This document shows, one piece after another, positions 12,474 through 22,959 of a stretch of 64,000 nucleotides of DNA. The translations under genes and the position numbers were made by a program. Where the stretch lies: the NCBI GenBank assembly GCA_030848705.1, contig CM061245.1, positions 64,816,006-64,880,005 of the forward strand, in the 5' to 3' direction. The first letter of the stretch is position 1; each line of letters opens with the position of its first letter. This DNA comes from Heracleum sosnowskyi (lineage: Eukaryota > Streptophyta > Magnoliopsida > Apiales > Apiaceae). Below the pieces are notes generated by a model. That model was not told where the DNA came from and ran no database searches. It worked only from the letters and a program-made list of their open reading frames with translations.

Positions 12474-13351
12474 ATGGGCGGCAGTGGTCTCAACCCCACT
12501 TACCGTGAAGCGTATGTTCCCCCTTATATACAAGGTCTGGGACCCCAAAATCAACAAACTCAAACTCGGCAGACCCCTTTGATTCAAGATTATTCGGGAC
12601 CCTATACTAAGGATGAGAATGACTCCACTAGAGAAGAGAGGGATCTTGCCCCGAGGAGAAGATGTTCCTCCCAAACAAATCGGGAGCAAACTACTAAGGA
12701 AAAAATTGCAGCCCATGAGGCAGAGGCTGCAAGACTCAAGAAATTACTGGTTGAAGAGGGGGCCGCCAAAGCACAAAGCCAAACAACTAGAAGAGTCCCG
12801 ATAATCAACATGGACCCAACACCGAGAATAACCAAGAGGGCTGAAGCCCCAAGGGGTGATCCTAGTGTTTTGTTGACCCTAGGAGATCCTGACGATCCTA
12901 CGCCACCATTTACTCAGGACATCATGAAAGCTACCATATCCAGGAAATTCAAAGAAAAGAAAGGAAACTCAGGATTACGACGTCAAGGAAAAGTTTCCTT
13001 CAAAGGATTCAGATTCCCCACCCAAGAGGAATAATTTTGGGCCAAAATTTACGGAGTATGCAAGATTAAACACTCCCAGGAGCCAAATTCTAATGGAAAT
13101 AGCAAAGGAGGAGGATCTCCGATGGCCGAAGCCACTGAGGACTGACATGTCCAAACGGAATCAAAACCAATTTTGCCGGTTCCACAAAGAAGTTGGTCAC
13201 GACACGGATGATTGTAGACAACTGAAAGATGAGATCGAGTTTTTGATACGAAGGGGAAAGCTCAATAAATTCACTAAGGATGGAAATCAAGGGAGTCAAA
13301 GAGGAAACTACGAAAGGAAGGATTACGACAGAAGGGACAACGATCAAGATT
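12474..13351 (+). pseudogene. Tat gag, degenerate, capsid region deleted
   Basis: The first segment (12474-13034) gives a Pro/Gln-rich N-terminus and a charged stretch typical of Tat gag (KLLVEE, then repeated DPxPR-like text). Near 12945 the reading frame shifts and most of the usual capsid domain is missing; the text passes from the pre-capsid segment to the post-capsid basic region. A second segment (about 13040-13351) contains FTEYARLNTP and the CRFHKEVGHDTDDCRQLKDE motif, the diagnostic Tat gag cysteine/histidine region. It is then cut by the solo LTR at 13357. Gag would form the particle core and bind RNA; this copy cannot. Confidence 0.8.
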
Positions 13352-13356
13352 GTAAA

Positions 13357-16300
13357 TGTGACGCCCTCCAAACCCGGGGTACAGATTTGGGGAGTCACTC
13401 GACCAACGAAACACAACATACCTGAATCTAACACATGCATAATAATATAGTAACATAAAATACCCCTTATCCAAGACCGCATCCAGATTATGGCATAAAA
13501 CAAGCTTCTAAGTCATATTTATTACAAACCAGTTTTCAGAGTTATTACACACTTAATATACAAAGCTAGACATCTAGTCTAACTTCCAAAGTAAAACAAC
13601 TACCCGTCCAATGACAATCACTCGGGGTGGTCTCCTAGCATCGGGAGAATTGTCACTAGCGTTGTGTCTACTCATTCTCTCGCTTCACTGGAATAGGCTT
13701 AGAAACAAAATAAGTATGAGCCACATGTGCTCAGCAAGCATGATATATATATCAATCACAGTTCCATAATGAAAGGAAAGAATTCAATTATCTGAATCAA
13801 CAATACACAAGTCAAACATAAGCTTTTAACAATCTTTATTGAAGAATGAGGAATCAGAATTGGACTTCTACATTTTTCAAATACAAAGGTTGAGCTGCTG
13901 ATCAGTCACACATCAACCCCGGACTAGCTTATAGCATAGTCCTCCACTAGGATCCATGGCCATCTAGGCCTTAAGTTATTACGACCATGAATATGGCCCG
14001 ACCATTACTGCTCTCATTTAAAAACATGCCAATTTTATAACAAGGTATAAGCAATAATATGCATAACAAGATAAGTACACAATGACGGGGTGTAATAGTT
14101 GCAAAAGAGCTTCAACTATTCAATATCAAGGAAAGTCCGAGAAATAGATTCGGAATGGTTTCAAGGGTACAACGTACTCATTTAAGAAAGTCAACAATGG
14201 TTATCATCAATTATAAACTGAATTGAAGGTGAAGGTTTCTGATATCCAACATGCTTGTGGATTAAATCAAAAGTTAGGAATATTCAAGGAAATAACATCA
14301 GTGCTCAATACGGGTGAAGGTTGAATAATCTGAATTGTTCTGATGGTAACATACATGTAATTCTGAAGAATAATAACAATGGAATCAACAAGTAAAGACA
14401 TAGATATTTGCCTGGTCTACGTCGCTGACGGGATTCTATCTCGTTCACTCTACTTTGCCCTTTCCCTTGCTCCGGGAACTCGATTCTATAATAAACAACT
14501 TATAACAGTAAGTCTAACTATCCTCATTCTATCCTCGACACACAATCATAATTACTATCACATTTAAACAAGTAACCGGGTACTTATCGGATGCCCGGTT
14601 TAATTTTACGGTAATTAAAACTCAGACATTAGCCCTCGTACGGGCATTTGCGGACTATTAAAACACATTAATCGACTCATATAAACCATATAGCACTTTA
14701 AAATATTTTTAAAACAATATTCGAGGCTTATTTGAATTTAAATAAGTCACAAATAATTTTTAAATCAAAAATCGGATTTTTAATCCCATTATAAGTATTT
14801 AAAAACAATTAAATCAATTAATAAAAATTAATTGACACTTTTTAAACACTCCAACTATTTTTAAATAATTAAATCAAGCTAGAAAATAATTAAACTTAAG
14901 TTAAATTAATTAAATCTAATTAATAATTAATTATTAAGAATTAACTGATTAAAAAATTAATCAATTAATTAAATAAATAAATTATTAATTAAAAACAATT
15001 AAAATAATTAAATTTAATCAGTTTTCGAATTTAAATAATTAAAATATAATTTTCCAGAATTTTCTGAATTTAAAAATGTATTTTTGAAATAAAAATATGA
15101 TTTTTATAAATAATTAAACTATTTTCGAATTAAATTTAAAAATAAAATTCAAAAACAGTTTTCTGAAAATGAATTAGGGTTTTGAAGATTGAAACCGGGT
15201 AAGAAAACGGGTTACTGGATCGGGTCACGGGTCGCTAAGAATAATCCGGGTCGCGAAGAACAGCCGGAAAATTCCCAGATTCCGGCGAACTTTTCCAGAA
15301 TCCGGCGAGCAAAAAACACATCAAAAATTGGGGCTTTTGATACCAAAACACTCCTCATAACCATACCAATACATTCCGATAAAAAACAAACCAAAAACAT
15401 CACCGGAACTTCAAACCCGACTATTTTTCGGCGACCTTAAACCAATTTTCCGATCTACTAAAATCTTACATGAAACTCTACGTTCTTTATGTTAAAATAA
15501 AGCTAAGAACACATACAATGAAAGCCCTATATCCAAAATCATGTCAGATCAATAACCAGAACGGACTATTAAAAAGAAGAATTCGGGTCAAAACCCGAAA
15601 ATCAAACCGGAACAAATTGAACATAAACATGAAATTAGAGCATGAATTCCTACTAATTAGAACCCTAGGAACATGTTGGAAGCAATCAATTGAACGGAGA
15701 ATCAACAGAATGAAAATCCCCAATTCGAATATAAACCCTAATTTTAATTCAAAATTTGAAAAATTCATATAAAATCGAAAAATTACGAGATGATGATGAG
15801 GTTGGAAGATTCTGAAACTAGAGCTCAAGATCTTTGATTTGAGTACTTGAACTTTGGATTTGGATTTCAATAACACCTTTGAAATTGATTTTGATTTTCA
15901 AGAACACGAAGAACACGGTTCGGGAATTTTATATTTTTGTATATTTTTAATACGGATTATATGAAGTATAATGTACGATTCTCCTTTTTATACTTAGTGG
16001 AAAATAATACCCTAAACGACATTTTTGGATCGATATTGATCCACTGGTTCGCTTTAAAACCCTAATAATGTAAAATACATGTTTTACGAGGTGATAGTTA
16101 TCCAAAAAGACTGATAGTTATCCAAATCAATACATATCATTTATATAACTAATGCTCAATAATATTGGGGCTATAACATATGTATTTATTGATACAGACG
16201 ATATATCAATTACCCTAGAAAAATTAGGGTTAGGGTTTAGAATAATTTTTCTTCCTTTGAATAAAACAAATACTATTGATAATATCGGATAATAAGGGAT

Positions 16301-16577
16301 ATAATAATACGAAGAAATCCTCCGATAATGATTCGAACACAAATGATGAAGGAATAATAATGATGAACAAAATTTCAACGGGGCCCTTGAATTATCAAAA
16401 CGGGGCTCAAAATTGAAGATATTTTCAAATGACAAAATATTTGAACGGGGCTTTCGACACACCAATTTAAACATAAACACTTAACAACCCTTATCATTAT
16501 AACTCAAAATACTTCAGAATAAGTATTCTACACATATAATACAATTTATATTATTAATAAAGTTCACGGATCTTACA
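13357..16577 (-). mobile_element. Solo LTR, Tekay-type, minus strand, 3.2 kb
   Basis: On the plus strand it runs from TGTGACGCCCTCC to GGATCTTACA; on the minus strand it begins TGTAAGATCC and ends GGGCGTCACA, the ends expected of Tekay-type LTRs. The flanks are gtaaa (13352-13356) and gtaat (16578-16582), a 5 bp target duplication with one change. The Tat gag frame continues across the two flanks, which supports the limits. A minus-strand TATA box (complement of ctttttatact) is at 15984-15994. A GC-richer patch lies at 15188-15310. No internal region or second LTR exists, so the element was reduced by LTR-LTR recombination. Confidence 0.85.
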
Positions 16578-17234
16578 GTAATCCCAAGCCCCGAGGGCCA
16601 GTCATCAACATGATATTCGGAGGACCAACTGCTGCTGGGTCCTCCCAAAACTCAGGGAAAGCCTATGCCCGAGAGGTAATGATTGTGGTTGGAGAAGCAC
16701 CGAAGCGTGCCAGAACGGAAATATCAATAGGTTTTCATGATTCTGACTTGGAAGGAGTGAAATTTCCCCACGATGATCCCTTAGTCATCGTACCTGTGAC
16801 AGGCAATGCTGAAACAAAGAGAGTTCTGGTTGACAATGGAGCGTCAGTGGACATCTTGTTCCATGATGCTTTTATCAAGATGGGCTAGACTAACTCTCAG
16901 TTGACACCCTCGAATATGCCCATATATGGATTCAATGGAGTAGAGTCGAAGGTGGAAGGCACAATCCAACTCCCTATGACAATGGGGCAAGGGTCAAATA
17001 CGTCTACTCAGATGCTGAACTTCATAGTTATAAAGGCAACTTCAACCTACAACGCGATCCTTGGAAGGACGGGCCTTCATGCATTTAAGGCTGTAGCCTC
17101 GTCTTACCATCTGAAAATTAAGTTCCCAACAAGGAATGGGATTGGTGAAGAACGGGGAGACCAAAAGATGGCTAGAAGTTGTTACGTAGCCGCGTTAAGG
17201 CCTGATGGAATCGGGGGGGGGGGGGGGGTGGGGG
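16578..17234 (+). pseudogene. Tat gag end and aspartic protease, broken
   Basis: After the solo LTR the frame resumes with the GPVINMIFGG segment that links gag and protease in Tat elements. The protease active-site motif VDNGAS is at about 16828-16845, and the later ILGR motif is at about 17058. A TAG at 16886-16888 interrupts the domain, and a run of 16 G (17213-17228) sits in the linker and shifts the frame. The protease would cut the polyprotein into mature parts. Inactive in this copy unless the stop and shift are bypassed. Confidence 0.8.
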
Positions 17235-18835
17235 CAGGTTCTCCCCATTGAAGACATGGATACTAGAGATAATGAGGACAGAAGAGGGAAACCAACTGAG
17301 GATTTAATCCCAATTCCCTTAGTCCCTGGTGAACCGGAGAAGGTGACTTACGTTGGAGCACTATTGCCTAAACCATTGAAGAGCAAACTCATATCTTTTC
17401 TTCAAGAAAACAATGATGTTTTTGCTTGGACAGCGGCTGACATGCCAGGGATTGATCCCCAATTAATAACCCACAAATTGAATGTGGATCCTAAAAGGAA
17501 GACAGTGAAACAGAAGAAGAGAAATTTTGCTCCAGAGAGGCAAGAGGCCATCAAGCATGAAGTAGAAAAGCTTCTGGAAGCCGGGTTCATTGAAGAAATT
17601 CAATTCCCAGAATGGTTGGCTAACCCAGTAATGGTCAAAAGGCCAATGGCAAATGGAGGATGTGTGTGGATTTCAACGATTTGAACGATGCATGTCCTAA
17701 GGATTGTTTTCCCTTACCAAGGATTGATGCCCTAATAGATGCTACCGTTGGGCACGAGATGCTGAGTTTTATGGACGACTTCAACGGATACAACCAAATC
17801 AAAATGCACAAAGATGACATCTCCAAGGTATCATTCATCACTGACTTTGGTGTTTTCTGTTATCTAGTCATGGCATTTGGACTTAAGAATGCAGGGGTAA
17901 CATACCAAAGGTTGGTGAACAAAATTTTTGAACACCTGATTAGAAAAACCATGGAGATCTATGTGGATGACATGTTGGTTAAAAGCCTCGATAAGGTCAA
18001 TCATATAAACCATCTACGAGAAGTGTTTGAAGTGCTGAGGCACCACAAGATGATGTTGAATCCAGCAAAATGTGCCTTTGGTGTAGGCTCAGGGAAGTTT
18101 TTAGGCCTGATGGATTCCAAGAGAGAAATCAAGGCTAACCCTGGCAAAATCAAAGCAATCCTGGACATGGAGCCACCACGAACAGTCAAGGATGTTCAGA
18201 AACTAACGGGAAGAGTGGCAGCATTGGGAAGATTCATCTCCAAGTCAGGAGAGAAGTGCTTACCTTTCTTCAAAGCACTCAAGAACGTGAAAATTTTTGA
18301 GTGGACAACTGAAAGCCAGGAGACCTTTAAGGCCTTGAAGAAGTACATGGCTGAGGCACCACTGTTGGCAAAACAAAAGCCAGGAGAAACTCTCTATTTG
18401 TACTTGGCGGTTTCTAACACAGCCCTTGGAGCCGTTTTGGTAAAAGAAGAGTTGAAGGTTCAGAAACCCATTTACTACGTAAGCAAGATTCTACATGGGG
18501 CAGAAATAAACTACTCTACGATTGAGAAGTTTGCATTAGCCTTGATAATGGCCTCAAGAAAGCTACGCCCATACTTCCAGGCTCACAAGATAGAGGTCTT
18601 GACCAATCAGCCTCTAAGAAACATCTTGCATAGCCCTCAAGTTAGTGGAAGGTTGATCAAATGGGCTATTGAATTGGGAGAATTTGACATCAAGTATAAG
18701 CCTCGAACGACCATAAAAGCTCAAGCACTCGCTGACTTCATGGTTGAATGCACCATTGACAACCAAGAAGTCGGGGGGCAGGAAGTAGTAGTGGAAGACA
18801 AGAAAGATGAAGACATGGTGTCCAAAGAATGTTGA
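17235..18835 (+). pseudogene. Tat reverse transcriptase and degenerate RNase H
   Basis: Frame one (to about 17655) holds the N-terminal RT region, including NDVFAW and KKRNFAPERQEAIK. A small deletion near 17655 shifts the frame within the conserved segment before MCVDFNDLNDACPKD. The second frame (17660-18835) has the palm motif FMDDFNGYNQI and the catalytic YVDD (about 17960). The following RNase H keeps the Tat pattern YYVSKILHGAE...LRPYFQAH but lacks the usual first catalytic Asp (LYLAVSNTALG), as is known for Tat elements. It ends in a TGA at 18833-18835 that separates it from the second RNase H, which continues in the same frame. Confidence 0.85.
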
Positions 18836-19291
18836 GTGCTCTGTTTTGATGGGGCATCAAAAACAAAATCAAGTGGAGCAGGTTTGGTGCTACAAAGTCC
18901 TGATGGATTTCTCATAGAGTACGCAATAAAACTGGACTTCCCAACGACCAACAACGAAGCTGAGTACGAAACCCTGATAGCTGGCTTAGGGCTGGTTAGA
19001 GCCTTGAGAGTTAAGACTCTGAAAGTATGTGGAGACTCGAGGTTGGTAGTTTCCCAAGTAAATGGGGAGTTCGAAGCTAGAGATGAAGTCATGGCCAAGT
19101 ATCTAAAACTTGTTAAGGCTATTATGACTCAGTTTGATGAATGTTATGTGGAACACGTTCCAAGAGAAGAAAACATGAAGGCTGACGCCTTGTCCAAATT
19201 TGCTTCTTCTGAAATTGAAAACTATGCAGGGAGTGTATACTTCCAAGTCTTGAAAACCCCAAGCATTAATGGAAAGTTGATAGCACCCATT
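18836..19291 (+). pseudogene. Second, archaeal-type RNase H of the Tat element
   Basis: The segment contains FDGASKTKSSGAG, NNEAEYETLIAGL, GDSRLVVSQVNGE and ADALSKFA, which supply the four acidic catalytic positions of RNase H. Acquisition of this extra domain by plant Tat elements is established. It is joined to the preceding RNase H frame except for the TGA at 18833-18835, which looks like a single-base nonsense change. The Copia element inserted at 19292 cuts the polyprotein between this domain and integrase; the frame resumes at 32598-32602 after the target duplication. Confidence 0.85.
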
Positions 19292-20393
19292 TGTAAAGCA
19301 TAATGTAACATAGGATGTAACAGAGATAACTTCAACACAACAAATGACACGACAGACAATAATATTAACAGAAGCATAGGAATCCAGAATCAAAGAAGAA
19401 AAGGTAAACTCAAAAAATCAAAATATGGTATGTATTCTTGAAGTCCGTAAACAGGTCACGGAAAGAAGTTCATGAAAATGTTCAAGCCTTAGTGACAATT
19501 AAAGAAACAAAACTTTAAAAACTACAGAAGTATACGAATGATTTAGGGTTAGTACCATAGGGTTCCAGTGATTTATTTGAAGCAACCAGATCGACAAAGG
19601 ACTTATCTGCAACATTGAATTGAAGACATAGTAGAATTGATCAAGTGTTATTCATCTGTGAACCAGACCAATTGCACCAGTTGACAACACTTAAAAGATC
19701 AAGTTGTTTTATCGTCTCAGAAGAAATTGATTTAGTCTAAAACTAAACACCCTGAAACTCAAAAGGATTTTTAAAAAGATCAAGGACAAAAGAAATAGTT
19801 CGATGGTTTTTCTTAAAAGAAAAACATCGAATGGGATAAAGGAAATCAATCAGAAAACCATTATAAGTTAATTTGTCATTCGATATTTTTATTTAAAAAA
19901 CTATCGAATGGAAAATTAATTTAATACATTCGATGGTTTTCAAATTGAGGAACGGGTGAAAAGTTTGTTTGTTTGTCAGGTTGATGAGAAATGGACGGCC
20001 ATGATTAATCACGAATTATGGTTCGATAGTTTTTCTATCTAAGTCTACAATAACAGAGAATTGAAGAAGTGTCTTCTTCAGAAGAGATGAATTTAATCAG
20101 AACATTTACGAAGAGAGAAGCTTGAGCCAAAGAATCACAGAGAAATTAATATTGCTCAGAATTCTATCATTGTATTGTTTTTGTGTAACCTTGAACTCAT
20201 TGAAGCTAATCTACGGATTAAATTTGTAGTACCCCTCGCTGTTTATATTTATAAAATGATATATTCCCCGACTCGTGTTTTGATTTGGTGCATTTGATTT
20301 CATAGTTGAACTGAATGATTTATCCACGAATGAAATTAAATAATTTGTGAGTATCGTATTCAACCCCCCTTCTACGATACTTTGGACCTAACA
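19292..20393 (+). repeat. 5' LTR of the SIRE-type Copia
   Basis: It begins TGTAAAGCATAATG and ends ggacctaaca, with the SIRE-like caaccccccttctac run just before the end. It contains the motif TTCGATRGTTTTT in both orientations at about 19800-20035. It is the same length as the 3' LTR, with scattered substitutions only. Confidence 0.9.
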
Positions 20394-20395
20394 AT

Positions 20396-20407
20396 TGGTA
20401 TCAGAGC
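20396..20407 (+). other. Primer-binding site, tRNA-iMet type
   Basis: TGGTATCAGAGC lies two bases after the LTR end and matches the 3' end of initiator tRNA-Met. Confidence 0.9.
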
Positions 20408-20535
20408 TATTTGATTGACGTACAAGTCAAATCCGGTGAATGAGACCAAAATCAAGCATAACTTGAAAATTCGTAGCAAATTTTTTAACTTTCAAATTTT
20501 TTCATTTGATTGGAATTTCTTGAATTTTAAATAGT

Positions 20536-22948
20536 TTGAAATTTTCAGAAACCACGAGTGCTCCAAAGACAACTGCTGGTATTAAAGTTCCCCCATTCAC
20601 TAGAGATGATTTCGGTTTGTGGAAGATGAAGATGCTGTTATTTATCACGGCATCTAATCCGTTGTATATTGGAATTTTAGAGAACAAACCGTTTGTACCA
20701 ATGAAACCAGTTAGTGAATCTACAGCTCCTGATGGTACCAGAATTCCTCAAAGCTCAACCCCAAAGGATTTATCTGAGTACACAGATACAGACAAAGAAC
20801 TGATTCGATTGGATACAAGCTTGATGCTGATATTGACAGACTCCGCAGAAAAGGAAATGAGCTATCAGTTAATGAACTGTGTGAGCGGGAAACAAATGTG
20901 GGATACCATAAATTTGATAATGGAAGGAACTAAAGACGTGCAGGAAAACAGATTGGACATCCTGACTTCTCAATATGAGTCATTTAGGTCACTTCCTGGA
21001 GAACGTATAACTCAGGTCTTTGAGAAGTATACTAAGTTGTTGAATGAATTAACCATGAAAGGGAAGACCTGTCCTCTGAGAGAGACAAATAGGAAGTTCA
21101 CGATGACACTGCCCTATCATGTAGAACACAAGTCCTCATCCATAAGGGAAAGAATTGATTTTACTAAGATGCCATTGGAGATGATATATGGCAAGCTTAA
21201 AACTTATGAGATGGAGCAAGAACAACGAGTGATAATCTACGGACCAGGGACGGTGGACAACAGGAATTCTGCACTCGCAAGATCAGCAGCACTTGTAGTG
21301 GATGAACCAATAACTTCTGATATTCAGGTTCAAACCCCTAGAGCTGGAAAGGAGGTGATTATAGAAGCTGAAATGGATTCTGTGAATCTGGGTGTTGATG
21401 AAAGTGATTACTACACCCTAGAAGAGCTTGAGCAAATGGAAGACAAAACCATGGCGTACTTAGCTGCAAAGTTTAGCCACATTCGTTTCAAGAGAAACCC
21501 TAAGTACAAGTTCAAGGGCTCAACCAACAGATTCCAGAAGAGCAAGTATTCACCAGGCACTGGCTTTAAGGGAGGCTACAATACTGGCATGATTGATAGA
21601 AGCAAATCAAGATGCTACAACTGCAATGAGTTAGGGCATTTTGCTACTGAATTCCGGAAGCCTCGTCAAGCAAGAGACATGAAAGATGTCTATGAGAAGA
21701 AAGATTCTTATGATGAGTTGAAGAAAGAGAATGCTAAGCTGAAACAACAACTGGAAACCTTATCTGGAAAGCAGAAAGGAAAAGCTTATATTGCAGAGGG
21801 TAAAAGTTGGGATGATACTGATTCGGATGAAGAGGAAGATTATGTAAATCTTGCCCTAATGGCCGACTCTTCAGAGGAATCACCACAATCATCTCAGGTA
21901 CCTATCTTAACAACAATTGACATGTCTAATTCTGAGTACAAGAAAACTGTGCAAGATCTTAGTGTAGAATTGTTTAATGTACACACGAGCATGCTAGCAT
22001 CAGAAATTGAAAATGTTAAGTTAGTTCTTAAGATTAAAAATCTAGAATCTAAGAATGAAGAACTAATGCTTGTAGCTGTCACATTATAAGATCTTAAACA
22101 GAAAAATGAATACTTAGAGAACAAGGTCAAGTGTAATGATGAGATAGAGACAATCCTCAGGAAAGCAGATTTCAGATCTAGATTTGAAACTGAATTTATA
22201 TAAGATCTCCGCCCTAATTGCTAAGGAAATAATTGATATTCAGACCTTAGGGAATAAAACTGCTATAGGATTTGACTACAGCAAGAAAACTGGAAAGAAG
22301 ATTGTGGAATTTCCTGTGACATCTTCAGCTGTCAAGAAGAATACTCCACATGTTCTTAAGAATGTTGATTGTCCAGTTTTTGTTAAGCCGTTTCCAACAC
22401 TTTTCAATGAGGATGATCTAATCATAAGACAAGAATTTCTTGAGGAGGATATGTTGAAGGAAAAAGAGATAAAGATTAAGTTGCCTAGGAAGTTAGTAAA
22501 AACTGAATTACCTAAAATTGAGATAGCCAATAAGGTTAGCAAGGCTAAAAAGAACATGAATGGGAAAGATGTTGTTAATCAGAATATTGTTTCTTCTTCT
22601 CCTATTGCATCTAGGAAGTTGTGCACTATTTTTAATTCTGTTGGACACCTTACACATGCATGTAAAAAGGTTAAAGTAGAAACTGTTGATACTTCTGCAA
22701 TGCATAACATGTCTAACATGCCTGATCTTCATGAACCCTGTGGAAAGAAAGAGTGTTTGCTATGTACATACAACATCATGCATGCTTATTTTAAGTTGAT
22801 GAATGAATCTGGTAGCAATAGCACTGATAATGTTAAATCCACAGAAAGCATGAAAGTCAAACAAGTTAAGACTGACTTGAATGTTACTCCTGTTAAAGTA
22901 TCTAAACCTTCAGGACCCAAAAAAGTTTGGGTACCAAAGTCCGCTTAA
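20536..22948 (+). pseudogene. Copia gag, degenerate
   Basis: The readable frame starts at a TTG; no ATG begins it in place, so the original start is probably mutated. Copia gag signatures follow: FTRDDFGLWKMKM, the segment ending ILTSQYESFRSLPGE, and the SIRE-like GKSWDDTDSDEEEDY. The zinc knuckle (near 21610) reads CYNCNELGHFATEF, so its last Cys is replaced by Phe. A TAA at 22087-22089 and a frameshift around 22160-22185 break the coiled-coil-like second half. The tail (22184-22948) ends with the WVPK motif and a TAA. A second Cys/His motif there (CTIFNSVGHLTHAC) also has a Phe where Cys is expected. Confidence 0.85.
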
Positions 22949-22959
22949 TCAATCTGTGA

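Noticed and set aside
15189..16480. Several open frames of 60-117 codons in the solo LTR
   Set aside because: No motif, biased AT-rich composition, overlapping frames on both strands.
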